Shown here piece by piece: positions 35,537-45,369 of a DNA stretch of 64,000 nt. The stretch comes from Photobacterium gaetbulicola Gung47 (GTDB lineage: Bacteria > Pseudomonadota > Gammaproteobacteria > Enterobacterales > Vibrionaceae): contig CP005974.1 of NCBI GenBank assembly GCA_000940995.1, forward strand, positions 3,782,001-3,846,000, read 5' to 3'. Both the position numbers and the translations under genes were made by a program. The notes below the pieces were generated by a model, which had not been told where the DNA came from, did not search any database, and worked only from the letters and a program-made list of their open reading frames with translations. Every line of letters begins with the position of its first letter. Position 1 is the stretch's first letter.

Positions 35537-36382
35537 TTATTTAAACCCCTTCTCCTTACGGATCAGATCGTAGGCTGCCTGTAGCTCCTGGGTTTTCTGC
35601 TTGGCCAACTCCATCATCTCCGGCGGCAAGCCCCTGGCCGCCAGCTTGTCCGGATGGTGCTCGTTCATCTGCTTGCGATAGGCCCGCTTGAGCTCCTGGG
35701 CGGAAGCCGTTTCCGGCACGCCAATCAACTCGAAGGCGTCAGCCAACTGGTCTTTAGTCGGTGCCTGGCGGAAAGCCCCGCCCTGTTGCTGGTATTGCTG
35801 ATGGAAACCACCTTGCTGGAAACGGAACGCCGCTTCTTGCATATGCAGCCGCTGCTCCAACTGCTGGGCCGAAAAGCCCAGAATACGGGCAATGACATGG
35901 AGCAACTTGCGCTCGCTCGGATGCAATGAGCCATCAGCAAACGCCGCCTGGATTTGCAACTCGAGGAAAAACTGCAGCAAATCTGCCCGACCGGCACTGG
36001 CCTGGCGCACCCGCATCAGGGTCTCTTCCAATGGGAAGTGCTCTTCCTTGCCTTCACGGAAGGCCTCCTGGGCCTGACGACGTGCTTCACCTTGCAAGCC
36101 CATCCGATCCATATAGGCACTGGCGACTCGGATCTCTTCTTCGGTAACCCGCCCCTTGGCCTTGGCCACATGGCCCATGACGGCAAAGGCCGCATAAAAG
36201 AAGGCCGCTTGGTTTTCCGCAGAGCTATGCCCTCCGGAAAAACCGCCAAAGCCACCACCGTAATAAATTTTTGCACGCGCTTTATCGAACTTATGGCCCA
36301 AAAAGAGACCTAACAACAAACCAAACGGCCCGCCAAGGAGGAAGCCAAAAAATGCCCCAAGAATTTTGCCCCAAACCTGCAT
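35537..36382 (-). CDS. djlA: Membrane-anchored DnaJ-like co-chaperone DjlA
   Basis: 281 residues (271 in E. coli). An N-terminal span with glycine-rich faces (GAFFGFLLGGPFGLLLGLFLG) anchors it. A TerB-like helical domain follows at about 60-175. A Gln/Phe-rich linker (about 190-210) leads to a C-terminal J domain with the HPD motif in NEHHPDKLAARG. J proteins stimulate DnaK. It is divergent from lptD, its usual neighbour. Confidence 0.95.
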   Translation of the reverse strand: MQVWGKILGAFFGFLLGGPFGLLLGLFLGHKFDKARAKIYYGGGFGGFSGGHSSAENQAAFFYAAFAVMGHVAKAKGRVTEEEIRVASAYMDRMGLQGEARRQAQEAFREGKEEHFPLEETLMRVRQASAGRADLLQFFLELQIQAAFADGSLHPSERKLLHVIARILGFSAQQLEQRLHMQEAAFRFQQGGFHQQYQQQGGAFRQAPTKDQLADAFELIGVPETASAQELKRAYRKQMNEHHPDKLAARGLPPEMMELAKQKTQELQAAYDLIRKEKGFK

Positions 36383-36583
36383 TCGCTACTCTCTGGTAAT
36401 TTGCTAAATTTAGAAATATTTATTTTGCATTAAACCCGATAGCGAAAGCCAAAAAATGAGCCAAAAGATGCCGTCGGGTAGAATTTGCATTATCATAGCT
36501 GGCATTTACTGGGAAAGCTTGTCAAAACCCAGTCAACAATAACAAATGCGCTAAAAACTTTTATTACAGGAACGTTTAGTTAG

Positions 36584-38944
36584 ATGTCATCAACTTCCCG
36601 CAGCTTACTGGCAACCATGATCAGCCTGGCACTTTTCGGCCCGACGGTGGCTTACGCAAACCAAGTCGCCCCAGAGACAACCAGTGGCGACGCTGCGGTC
36701 AGTGATGAAACTGACGAACTGGCAATGATTCGTGGTACCTGTATTGCCCCAGAGCAGATGCCGGCCGATCCTAACAACGAGCCAATCAAAGTCACCGCCG
36801 ATCAAGCCGAGGCCCTCAATAACCAGAATGTTACTTACACCGGCGATGTCATCGTCCGCCAGGGTAACCGTACGGTTGTCGCCGACACGGCTAAACTGCA
36901 GCAACCAGAAAATATTGTCACCGCCGAAGGTAACGTCTACTTCCATGACGGTACCATCGAGGTGTATTCGGACCGTATCCAAAGTAACCTGGATACCGAA
37001 GACTCTCAGATGGACAATGCGGTTTACAACATGACCTGCGAAGCCGGCCGCGGTGAGGCTGAGCGAGTGACCAAAAACGGGATCTCCTACTACCGCCTGA
37101 AAAACGGCACCTACACCACCTGTCCACCGGGCGACAAAAGCTGGCAGTTCTCGGCCACCAGCATCGAGCGGGAGAACGACTCGCCCTTTGCCGATCTCTA
37201 CAATGCCCGGTTCGAGGTCGCCGATGTCCCGGTATTCTACATGCCCTACCTTCGGGTTCCTGTCGGCGACGAGCGCCTGACCGGTTTCCTCTACCCGTCG
37301 GTCAGCTACGGCTCACGCGACGGCTTCGAGCTCGAAACCCCGTTCTATTGGAACATCGCGCCCAACTATGACATGACGATCACGCCGAAGTACATGAGCA
37401 ACCGGGGTTTGCAGCTCAACTCCAAGTTCCGTTACCTCACCGAATTCGGCACGGGCAGCCTGTCCGGCGAGTACCTCGGCAATGACAAAAAGGACTCAGA
37501 CAAAGATCCGCGTTGGGGCTTCAACTGGTCTCACAACGGCATGTATAACCAGCACTGGTTATTCGAGATTGACTACAGCAAGGTCAGCGATCCGACATAC
37601 TTCTCAGATATCGACTCCAGTATCGGCGAGCGAGAAGACAACAACCTGCTGCAAACAGCTGAAGTGTCGTACCGTGACCGCAACTGGGATTCCACGCTCC
37701 GAGTCCGTGACTTCCAGCCGCTGACCCTCGGCGTTTCTTCAAGCTACCGCCTGATGCCCCAGGTGGAGGCGAACTATTACTACGAGGACATGCCGTACGG
37801 CCTGGACTTCTCCCTGAACAGCCATGTCAGCCGGTTTGAAAATGACAATCCAGACAAGCCGACCGCGGATCGGGTGCATTTCGAGCCGACGCTGACGCTA
37901 CCATATGCCACCCCTTGGTGGTCGGTGACCAGCGAAGCCAAGCTGATGTACACCTACTACAACCAGGACTTTGATCCCAATGCCCAGGAAATCGTGGATA
38001 AAGGCCTTGAACTAAAAGACAGTGTCTCGCGGACCGTGCCGAGTATCCGTCTCCACAGCGGCCTGTACCTCGAGCGGGATACCCTGATCTGGGGCGACAG
38101 CTACACCCAGAGCCTTGAGCCGCAAATCCAGTACCTGTACGTCAAGGATGTGGAGCAGAAAGGGATTTACGATGCCTACGACACCACACTGATGCAAACC
38201 GACTACTACGGGCTATTCCGCGACAAGCGCTATTCCAGTGTCGACCGGATTGCCGCCGCCAACCAGTTTACCATCGGTGCCACGTCCCGCTACTTTGATA
38301 ACCAATTCAAAGAGCGCTTCAATATTGCGGTGGGGCAAATCTTCTACCTCAATGATTCCGGCAGAAACCTGGATACTGACAACGAGACCAGCCCCAACTA
38401 TTCGGCGACAGCGCTCGAGTCGGACTTTAACTACGATGACTGGCTGTTCTTCCATGGCGGCTTGCAGTACGACGCCAGCAAAAAAGATCTCCAGTTTGCC
38501 AACGGTGCGATTGAATACCGCGAAGGAGGCACCTTTAGCCAGCTGAACTACCGCTATATTTCTAAAGAGTACCTGCTCGATAACATCCTCGACGAGGAAC
38601 AACTCAATCGCTATACCGAGGACGGTATCTCGCAGCTTGGCTTTTCAACCGGCTTCCCAATCTATGACGGGGTGACACTGCGCGGTGATTACTACCACGA
38701 CCTGACCGAGAACCAGATGCTGGAAGGACAGATCAGCCTGAACTTCCGCACGGCCTGCTGGATGATCAGCCTGGGCTATAACGAATACCTGAAAACACGC
38801 CAGAATGTATCGTCGAGCCCAGCCGAATACGAGCGGAACTTCAGTATTTCGTTCAGCCTGATTGGCCTCGGCTTAGCCCCGATAGGCACCACCAGTGACA
38901 ACAACTCGATCAGCTACGGTCGCCCTTTCTACCTCAATAATTAA
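36584..38944 (+). CDS. lptD: LPS-assembly outer-membrane protein LptD
   Basis: 786 residues. A signal peptide (MISLALFGPTVAYA) precedes a periplasmic beta-jellyroll (about 60-220) and a 26-strand barrel. With LptE it inserts lipopolysaccharide into the outer leaflet. It has four cysteines, at positions 53, 152, 180 and 725. E. coli uses 31, 173, 724 and 725, so the adjacent C-terminal pair is not present here and the disulfide layout must differ. It heads the run lptD-surA-pdxA-rsmA-apaG-apaH. Confidence 0.96.
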   Translation: MSSTSRSLLATMISLALFGPTVAYANQVAPETTSGDAAVSDETDELAMIRGTCIAPEQMPADPNNEPIKVTADQAEALNNQNVTYTGDVIVRQGNRTVVADTAKLQQPENIVTAEGNVYFHDGTIEVYSDRIQSNLDTEDSQMDNAVYNMTCEAGRGEAERVTKNGISYYRLKNGTYTTCPPGDKSWQFSATSIERENDSPFADLYNARFEVADVPVFYMPYLRVPVGDERLTGFLYPSVSYGSRDGFELETPFYWNIAPNYDMTITPKYMSNRGLQLNSKFRYLTEFGTGSLSGEYLGNDKKDSDKDPRWGFNWSHNGMYNQHWLFEIDYSKVSDPTYFSDIDSSIGEREDNNLLQTAEVSYRDRNWDSTLRVRDFQPLTLGVSSSYRLMPQVEANYYYEDMPYGLDFSLNSHVSRFENDNPDKPTADRVHFEPTLTLPYATPWWSVTSEAKLMYTYYNQDFDPNAQEIVDKGLELKDSVSRTVPSIRLHSGLYLERDTLIWGDSYTQSLEPQIQYLYVKDVEQKGIYDAYDTTLMQTDYYGLFRDKRYSSVDRIAAANQFTIGATSRYFDNQFKERFNIAVGQIFYLNDSGRNLDTDNETSPNYSATALESDFNYDDWLFFHGGLQYDASKKDLQFANGAIEYREGGTFSQLNYRYISKEYLLDNILDEEQLNRYTEDGISQLGFSTGFPIYDGVTLRGDYYHDLTENQMLEGQISLNFRTACWMISLGYNEYLKTRQNVSSSPAEYERNFSISFSLIGLGLAPIGTTSDNNSISYGRPFYLNN

Positions 38945-39009
38945 TAGATGGAAGGGCCTGCCCTTCCTATCAAGATTTAACGCGCCCCGGCGCACGATGG
39001 AAACAAACT

Positions 39010-40314
39010 ATGAAAAATTGGAAGTCTAGCTTGCTCGGTATCGCCTTACTGGGCCTTTCTGCCGGTACCATTGCCGCACCACAAGAACTGGATCGTATTG
39101 TCACGATCGTCAATGACAGCGTGATCCTGCAAAGCGATGTCGATGCCATGCTCAAAACCGTGCGCATGAATGCTGCCGGCCAGAACCAGCCACTGCCACC
39201 GGATGATGTGCTGGTTAACCAGATCATGGAAAAGCTGGTGATGGAAACCCTTCAACTGCAGCAGGCCGAACAGTTCGGGATCCGCATCGATGATAACCGC
39301 CTGGATCAGGCTATCAACCAAATGGCCGCCGAACAGCAGATGACGGTGGGCCAGTTGCAGCAAATGCTGGCAGCCAATGGCATCAGCTTCTCGATTTTCC
39401 GCGAACAAATGCGTCGCGACATGACCGCCAGCGAGGCCCGCACGATCCAAGTCCGCCGCCGGATCAACATCCTGCCGCAGGAAGTCGAAACCTTGGCAGG
39501 CCAACTGAGCCAGCATGAGCAGCAGGGCGTGCGCTACAATATCAGCCATATCCAGCTGCGTGTTGAAGAAGGCGCCAGCGCAGTAGAGCGCGATGCCGTC
39601 GCCAATGAAGCCCAGCAGCTTGTCAACCAGCTAAAAGACGGTGCTGACTTCGCCAACTTGGCCTACAGCTACTCTAAAGGCCCGAAAGCCCTGCAGGGCG
39701 GAGAGTGGGGCTGGATGCGCAAAGAGGAGATGCCGACCATTTTTGCCGATCAGATCCAATCTCAGGGTACCGGTGCTATTGTCGGCCCTTTCCGCAGCGG
39801 TGTCGGCTACCATATTCTAAAAATCAACCAGGTTGACGGCCTGGAAACGGTTTCCGTGACCGAGGTGAACGCCCGCCATATTCTGGTCAAGACGTCGGTG
39901 ATCCTCAGCGATGAGGGGGCCAAAGAACAGCTGGAACAAGCCCGCCGGGCGATTCTGGCCGGCGAGCGCAGCTTCGCGGATGCTGCCCAGGCCCTGAGTG
40001 CCGATCCGGGATCGGCTGCCAACGGTGGTGAACTGGGCTGGCAGACGCCAGATCTTTATGTTCCTGAGTTTAAAGAAAAAGTGGAAACACTGCCGGAAGG
40101 CATGATCAGCGAACCGTTCAAAACGGTACATGGCTGGCACATTGTCGAGGTCCTTGACCGCCGCGATGTCGACCGCACCGATGCTGCAGTGAAAAACCGT
40201 GCCTACCGCATTCTGTTCAGCCGTAAATTCAACGAAGAAGCCCAGGCTTGGTTGCAGGAACTGCGTGCTGGTGCCTTCATCGAACAACCGGAACGTGCCG
40301 ATGACCAAGGTTAA
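39010..40314 (+). CDS. surA: Periplasmic chaperone and prolyl isomerase SurA
   Basis: 434 residues. A signal peptide (LLGIALLGLSAGTIA) is followed by the N-terminal chaperone module, two parvulin domains (about 170-270 and 280-385; NISHIQLRVEEG and EVNARHILVKTS open them) and a C-terminal helix. It delivers outer-membrane proteins to BAM, and LptD is a known client. Its last codons overlap pdxA by 14 bases, so the two are translationally coupled. Confidence 0.96.
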   Translation: MKNWKSSLLGIALLGLSAGTIAAPQELDRIVTIVNDSVILQSDVDAMLKTVRMNAAGQNQPLPPDDVLVNQIMEKLVMETLQLQQAEQFGIRIDDNRLDQAINQMAAEQQMTVGQLQQMLAANGISFSIFREQMRRDMTASEARTIQVRRRINILPQEVETLAGQLSQHEQQGVRYNISHIQLRVEEGASAVERDAVANEAQQLVNQLKDGADFANLAYSYSKGPKALQGGEWGWMRKEEMPTIFADQIQSQGTGAIVGPFRSGVGYHILKINQVDGLETVSVTEVNARHILVKTSVILSDEGAKEQLEQARRAILAGERSFADAAQALSADPGSAANGGELGWQTPDLYVPEFKEKVETLPEGMISEPFKTVHGWHIVEVLDRRDVDRTDAAVKNRAYRILFSRKFNEEAQAWLQELRAGAFIEQPERADDQG

Positions 40315-41293
40315 ACGTATTGCCATCACCCCAGGTGAACCAGCAGGCATTGGCCCTGATTTGGTACTTGCCCTCGCCCAGCACAACTGGCCGCACCAAC
40401 TTGTCATTTGTGCTAACGCCCAGCTTATGGTAGAACGTGCAGCCCAGCTCGGTTTGCCATTGGCTGTCAAAGCCTATGACCCGAGCCAAGCAGCCGCGCC
40501 CCACCGGGCTGGCACTATGGTGGTTGCCGATCTTCCTCTCGCCGCACAGGTGGAGGCAGGCACGCTCAACGAGCAAAATGGCCACTATGTGCTCAGTACT
40601 CTGGAGCGAGCCGCCCAGGGGTGTATGAGCGGTGAATTTGCAGCTGTCGTCACCGGCCCGGTCCATAAAGGGGTGATCAACCGGGCGGGAGTATCGTTCA
40701 GTGGCCATACCGAGTTTTTTGCCCAGCAATCGAATACTGCCCAGGTAGTCATGATGCTGGCGACCGAAGGGCTTCGGGTGGCTTTGGCCACAACCCATAT
40801 CCCTTTGGCTTGTGTATCCAAGGCCGTTACCGAAGAACGGCTGCAGCAGGTGATCCGTATCCTGCATGCTGATCTTGTCAGCAAGTTCGGCATTGCCGAA
40901 CCGAAAATTTATGTCTGTGGCTTAAACCCACATGCCGGCGAAGACGGCTGCCTGGGCACCGAGGAGATCGACGTGATCAGCCCGGCGCTGGAGCAGCTAC
41001 GCCAGCAGGAAGGCATGGATCTGATTGGCCCACTGCCAGCAGATACCATCTTCCAAGAAAAATATCTGGCCGATGCCGACACGGTACTGGCCATGTATCA
41101 CGATCAAGGGCTACCAGTGCTGAAATTCAAAGGCTTTGGTAAATCCGTCAACATTACGTTAGGCCTGCCCTTCATCAGAACTTCAGTAGATCATGGTACC
41201 GCACTGGAACTCGCCGGTACTGGACAGGCGGACACGGGTAGCCTTTGGACAGCGCTATCACACGCCCTCGAATTGGTAGAAAAACAAGCATGA
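40301..41293 (+). CDS. pdxA: 4-hydroxythreonine-4-phosphate dehydrogenase
   Basis: 330 residues from the ATG at 40301 inside the end of surA; a longer frame upstream is not needed. It makes the C3 precursor of pyridoxal phosphate. KRIAITPGEPAGIGPDLVL is the N-terminal signature. The metal-binding histidines are in FSGHTEFFA, GLNPHAGEDG and AMYHDQGLPVLK. Its stop overlaps rsmA by four bases. Confidence 0.96.
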   Translation: MTKVKRIAITPGEPAGIGPDLVLALAQHNWPHQLVICANAQLMVERAAQLGLPLAVKAYDPSQAAAPHRAGTMVVADLPLAAQVEAGTLNEQNGHYVLSTLERAAQGCMSGEFAAVVTGPVHKGVINRAGVSFSGHTEFFAQQSNTAQVVMMLATEGLRVALATTHIPLACVSKAVTEERLQQVIRILHADLVSKFGIAEPKIYVCGLNPHAGEDGCLGTEEIDVISPALEQLRQQEGMDLIGPLPADTIFQEKYLADADTVLAMYHDQGLPVLKFKGFGKSVNITLGLPFIRTSVDHGTALELAGTGQADTGSLWTALSHALELVEKQA

Positions 41294-42102
41294 GCAGCGA
41301 TCAAGTCCACCTAGGTCACCGCGCCCGTAAGCGCTTTGGCCAGAACTTTTTGAACGACCCATACATCATTGATGGCATTGTTTCCGCCATCAACCCTCGC
41401 CCAGGCCAAAACCTGGTCGAAATCGGCCCGGGCCTTGGTGCAATCACTGAACCTGTCGGTAAAATGGTTGACAAGTTCACGGTTATCGAGCTTGACCGTG
41501 ATCTGGCCGAGCGTCTTCGCAATCACCCGGATCTAGCTGACAAGCTAACCATCCACGAAGGTGATGCGATGCGTTTCGACTTTACACAGCTTCTTAAGGA
41601 AAACAACAAGCTGCGTATTTTCGGTAACCTACCGTACAACATCTCGACCCCGCTGATCTTCCATTTGCTGTCATTCCACGAGCACGTCGAAGACATGCAC
41701 TTCATGCTGCAAAAAGAAGTCGTAAACCGCCTAGCAGCAGGCCCTGGCAGCAAGGCTTACGGTCGTTTGACCGTGATGACCCAGTACTACTGCCGCGTCA
41801 TGCCTGTGCTGGAAGTGCCGCCAGAATCATTCAAACCAGCGCCCAAAGTTGACTCGGCCGTTGTCCGCCTGACGCCATATGAAACCTTGCCGCATCCATG
41901 TACTAACCTTAAATGGTTGGACAGGGTTTGCCGCGAAGGCTTCAACCAGCGTCGCAAGACCATCCGCAACTGCTATAAGTCACTGATGACTGGCGAACAA
42001 CTGGAAGCGCTGGGGATCAACCCAAGTATGCGACCAGAAAACCTAACGCTTGAACAGTTTGTCACAATGGCAAACTGGCTGGATGCAAACCACGTCAAAT
42101 AA
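41290..42102 (+). CDS. rsmA: 16S rRNA dimethyladenosine transferase
   Basis: 270 residues, also called KsgA. It dimethylates A1518 and A1519 of 16S rRNA late in 30S assembly. The start at 41290 overlaps the pdxA stop by ATGA. RKRFGQNFLNDPYIID, LVEIGPGLGAITEPV (AdoMet loop) and IFGNLPYNISTPL (target adenine) are the family motifs. The order pdxA-rsmA-apaG-apaH is conserved in gammaproteobacteria. Confidence 0.97.
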   Translation: MSSDQVHLGHRARKRFGQNFLNDPYIIDGIVSAINPRPGQNLVEIGPGLGAITEPVGKMVDKFTVIELDRDLAERLRNHPDLADKLTIHEGDAMRFDFTQLLKENNKLRIFGNLPYNISTPLIFHLLSFHEHVEDMHFMLQKEVVNRLAAGPGSKAYGRLTVMTQYYCRVMPVLEVPPESFKPAPKVDSAVVRLTPYETLPHPCTNLKWLDRVCREGFNQRRKTIRNCYKSLMTGEQLEALGINPSMRPENLTLEQFVTMANWLDANHVK

Positions 42103-42185
42103 ATGTGCGTTCGCCAATGACATTGATTGAGCTGCCGGCACACTTTATCAAGTGCCGGTAGCTTGCCAAGAAAGGAAGCATAACA

Positions 42186-42569
42186 ATGACAACGAGCGTA
42201 ACACCAACCATCAAGTGCCGGGTCGTCACGCACTACCTCGAAGATCAATCCGAGCCTGATAACCAGCGCTATGTCTTTTCCTACACCATCACCATTGCCA
42301 ACTTGGGATCTGGCGAGGCCCAGCTGCTAAGCAGACGTTGGCTGATCACCGATGCCAACGGCAAAAAGCTGGTGATTGAAGGGGAAGGCGTTGTCGGCGA
42401 GCAACCGACCATTCCGGCCAATGACGAATACACCTACACCAGCGGCACTATCATTGAAACACCGCTAGGGGTGATGCAGGGACATTACGTCATGGTCAAT
42501 GGAAACGGTGACGAATTCGTCGCCGAGATCTCACCGTTTCGCCTGTCGGTACCCAATATTCTCCACTAA
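42186..42569 (+). CDS. apaG: ApaG protein
   Basis: 127 residues (125 in E. coli) with the immunoglobulin-like ApaG/F-box-associated fold: YVFSYTITIANLGSGEAQLLSRRWLI in part, then the glycine block VIEGEGVVGEQP. The biochemical role in bacteria is not settled, though it is co-transcribed with apaH. It is preceded by AAGGAAG and begins 83 bases after rsmA. Confidence 0.95.
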   Translation: MTTSVTPTIKCRVVTHYLEDQSEPDNQRYVFSYTITIANLGSGEAQLLSRRWLITDANGKKLVIEGEGVVGEQPTIPANDEYTYTSGTIIETPLGVMQGHYVMVNGNGDEFVAEISPFRLSVPNILH

Positions 42570-42578
42570 AGGATCAGT

Positions 42579-43394
42579 ATGTCGACCTACCTCGTTGGCG
42601 ATATTCAGGGCTGCCTCGATGATTTGCGCCAGCTGCTCGATACCGCCGGTTTCAACCCGCACCAAGATCAACTATGGCTAACTGGGGATCTTGTTGCCCG
42701 AGGCCCCCAGTCACTTGAAACACTGCGCTTTGTCAAAAGTCTCGGCCAACAGGCAACCACGGTGCTGGGTAACCACGACCTCCACCTGCTGGCCGTTGCC
42801 GAGGGCATTGCCAAAAACAAGGCCAAAGACAAACTCCAAGCTATTCTTGATGCGCCGGACCGCGATGAACTTCTGCATTGGCTTCGCCACCAGCCACTTT
42901 TGGCCGAGCACCCGGCGCTTTCCTTTGTCATGACCCATGCAGGGATCCCGCCGCAATGGAACCTGAAACAAGCAAGAAAGCGGGCCAAGGAGGTCGAGCG
43001 TGTACTGCAAGGTGATAATTACCGTTGGCTATTAAAGAACATGTACGGCAATGGACCCGATACATGGTCGGCAGATCTGAAAGGGATCGCGCGCTACCGC
43101 TATACCATCAATGCTTTCACCCGGATGCGTTTCTGCTATCCGGATGGCCGGCTCGACATGGCATGCAAACTGTCTCCACAAGAAACCGCCAGCGACCAAC
43201 TGGTGCCTTGGTTCGCCCTTGCACGCCCTGAGATGGGCAAGAAGATGATTTTCGGCCACTGGGCAGCACTGATGGGCTACGAGGATGATAAGGTAATAGG
43301 GCTCGATACAGGCTGCGTATGGGGTAACAGCATGACACTACTTCGCTGGGAGGACGGGGCCCGCTTCGAGCACGCCTGTCCGGTACACGCCTGA
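42579..43394 (+). CDS. apaH: Symmetrical Ap4A hydrolase ApaH
   Basis: 271 residues. It splits diadenosine tetraphosphate into two ADP and also removes Np4 caps from RNA. The metallophosphatase motifs are YLVGDIQGCLDDL, LTGDLVARGPQS, LGNHDLHLLA and FVMTHAGIPPQW. It starts ten bases after apaG and closes the lptD-to-apaH run. Confidence 0.97.
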   Translation: MSTYLVGDIQGCLDDLRQLLDTAGFNPHQDQLWLTGDLVARGPQSLETLRFVKSLGQQATTVLGNHDLHLLAVAEGIAKNKAKDKLQAILDAPDRDELLHWLRHQPLLAEHPALSFVMTHAGIPPQWNLKQARKRAKEVERVLQGDNYRWLLKNMYGNGPDTWSADLKGIARYRYTINAFTRMRFCYPDGRLDMACKLSPQETASDQLVPWFALARPEMGKKMIFGHWAALMGYEDDKVIGLDTGCVWGNSMTLLRWEDGARFEHACPVHA

Positions 43395-43419
43395 TCAGTT
43401 TTGTCCCCCCAAGAACAGA

Positions 43420-43450
43420 AGAGGCTTGCCGTCGGGCAAGCCTCTTTTTG
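43420..43450. terminator. Terminator between apaH and folA
   Basis: AGAGGCTTGCC, GTCG, GGCAAGCCTCT with a T run on the plus strand. It lies between converging genes. Confidence 0.88.
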
Positions 43451-43472
43451 TTAAGGGCCGCAGCATAACCTG

Positions 43473-43952
43473 TCAGCGCTCTAAAATCACAAACCGCATA
43501 TCATGGGCATTTTTCTCATCGGCCGCGTAGGACTCGCTATGTACTTCCTGCCAATGATCCCCCCAGTCAGGAAACTGAGTATCGCCCTTAACCTCCAAAT
43601 CAATGAAAGTCAGGTACAGACGGTCGGCCTCTGCCAGGCAAGCGGCATAAATGCTGCCCCCACCGATAACCATCAACTCATCGACATGACCGGCAGCCTG
43701 CTTGGCCGCTTCAATATCAGCGACAACCGTGACCCCTTCGGCTTGGTAGTCTGCATTACGGCTGATCACAATATTATGGCGGCCCGGTAGCGGACGACCG
43801 ATGGATTCGAAGGTTTTGCGCCCCATCACCACCGGCTTACCCATAGTAACTTTCCTGAACCAGGCAAAATCGGCGGGTAGGTGCCATGGCATGGCGTTGT
43901 CTTTACCGATGATCCGCGCCTTGGCCATCGCGGCAACCATACTGATCTTCAT
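43473..43952 (-). CDS. folA: Dihydrofolate reductase
   Basis: 159 residues from the ATG at 43952, which has GAGAGATT before it; a longer frame from 44093 is unlikely. It reduces dihydrofolate with NADPH and is the trimethoprim target. ISMVAAMAKARIIGKDNAMP with the following WHLP, the acidic residue at position 28, and GRKTFESIGRPLPGR are the family motifs. The length matches chromosomal E. coli FolA (159). Confidence 0.97.
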   Translation of the reverse strand: MKISMVAAMAKARIIGKDNAMPWHLPADFAWFRKVTMGKPVVMGRKTFESIGRPLPGRHNIVISRNADYQAEGVTVVADIEAAKQAAGHVDELMVIGGGSIYAACLAEADRLYLTFIDLEVKGDTQFPDWGDHWQEVHSESYAADEKNAHDMRFVILER

Positions 43953-43981
43953 AATCTCTCCTCTGTTTCTGTTGGCAAGAG

Positions 43982-44455
43982 TTATACCACAGGACGGCGG
44001 CGATAAAACAGCAAGCCGGGCATAGCAAGACCAATAGCGAGCGAAGCAACGATAAATACCGCCTTGAGCATGTTTTCCACCAACAAACCCCATAGCTCGG
44101 GGGTAAAGCCGCGATGGTTGATCTCAACCAGTGCGATCATCGCTTTGAAAGCAAACACACCGGGTACCATGGGGATCATAGCGGCAACGGTAAACACCTT
44201 GGGGTGAGCAAGAAAACGGTGGGACCAATGTACCCCAATCATCCCAACCAGGGTTGCTGCACACAGGGTCGCCCACTCAATCGACAGGCCCCAATGCATC
44301 AGGGCAAAGCGGCAGCCGTGGCCAAGCGCCCCGCCGATAGCACAGTACTTCAATGCCTTCGGCGGCACGTTAAACACCAGGGCAAAACCAACCGCCGGGA
44401 TCAAGGCAAAGAACATGTCATTGAGAAGTGCCAGCAAAAAGTCGATAGTGATCAT
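43982..44455 (-). CDS. yjjB: YjjB-type half of a two-component exporter (ThrE family)
   Basis: 157 residues, the size of E. coli YjjB, with four or five hydrophobic spans. It is the short C-terminal half of ThrE-type exporters. VAAMIPMVPGVFAFKAM is the conserved proline-glycine motif. It overlaps yjjP by four bases, so the halves are made together. In E. coli YjjPB has been linked to succinate export; ThrE proteins export threonine and serine. The substrate here is unknown. Confidence 0.9.
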   Translation of the reverse strand: MITIDFLLALLNDMFFALIPAVGFALVFNVPPKALKYCAIGGALGHGCRFALMHWGLSIEWATLCAATLVGMIGVHWSHRFLAHPKVFTVAAMIPMVPGVFAFKAMIALVEINHRGFTPELWGLLVENMLKAVFIVASLAIGLAMPGLLFYRRRPVV

Positions 44456-45243
44456 GACAGCCACCCCCATACCCCGAGCACATTCATGGCAGCAACGATC
44501 CCCATACTGGTCGACAGCGTCAACAAACTGGCCATGGTCCAGCGTGCTATCCCCATGTTGGCGTACCCTTTGACCATGTCAGATATGGCATTAATCAGCG
44601 GGAAGCCCGGCACCAACATCAATACCGAAGAAGCCATCGCCAGAAACGGGGCCTCGCCGATTTGATACACTTGCCCGAATCCGGATATCAAGGTGGTCAC
44701 AAAAGCGGTAACACCGAAATTGAGCAGAGGATTGAAATGGCAATGGGCGATTTCCTGACGGACGAACATCCCCACCGCCGATGCCACAAAGGTCAGCGCA
44801 AACACCGGCCAGTCACCGCCGGCCAAGCGACTGAAAGAAGCACACGACAGGCCGATCATCACGATCACCAGGTAGCGGTTGTAGCGCATCGGCTGGATCT
44901 GCTCGAGTCGCTGGTGGACGCCGTCGACATCCAGGACGCCCCGCTCGGCCATGATGCACACCCGCTGGATCTCGGTCACCACCTGCATGTTGATCCCGCG
45001 ATCCTGGCACCGCCTCGTCGTAGTAATACAGCGACCGTCGCTCAGGGTGGTCAACACCATTGAGCTGGCGGACAGGGACACTTCCACACTGTCCACCCCC
45101 AGCGCCAAGCCTAACCGCCTAGCGACGTCCATGACTAAGGTGCTTTCAGCACCGTGCTGCAATAATCTTTGTCCCGCCAATACTGCCAGGCGGGAAATCT
45201 CCCGCTGTACCGGTTCAGTCAATCCGCCGCTTGACTCCGCCAT
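44452..45243 (-). CDS. yjjP: YjjP-type half of a two-component exporter (ThrE family)
   Basis: 263 residues. A hydrophilic N-terminal part holds LLQHGAESTLVMDVARRLG and the DUF1212 block VEVSLSASSMVLT. The C-terminal part has about five spans, including SSVLMLVPGFPLINAISDM, the counterpart of the YjjB proline-glycine motif. It is the first gene of the pair with yjjB. Confidence 0.9.
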   Translation of the reverse strand: MAESSGGLTEPVQREISRLAVLAGQRLLQHGAESTLVMDVARRLGLALGVDSVEVSLSASSMVLTTLSDGRCITTTRRCQDRGINMQVVTEIQRVCIMAERGVLDVDGVHQRLEQIQPMRYNRYLVIVMIGLSCASFSRLAGGDWPVFALTFVASAVGMFVRQEIAHCHFNPLLNFGVTAFVTTLISGFGQVYQIGEAPFLAMASSVLMLVPGFPLINAISDMVKGYANMGIARWTMASLLTLSTSMGIVAAMNVLGVWGWLS

Positions 45244-45320
45244 TTCTGTCCCCTACCTCTAATTTGTGATCCGAATGATGAATTATCATACAAATTTACA
45301 ATTATCAGCTTGATTAGGCA

Positions 45321-45350
45321 CAAAAAAACCGCCCTTGCAGGCGGTTTTTC
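45321..45350 (-). terminator. Terminator of obgE
   Basis: On the minus strand AAAAACCGCC, six-base loop, GGCGGTTTTTTT, 20 bases past the stop. Confidence 0.9.
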
Positions 45351-45369
45351 ATCACTGAGGTACTACCAA

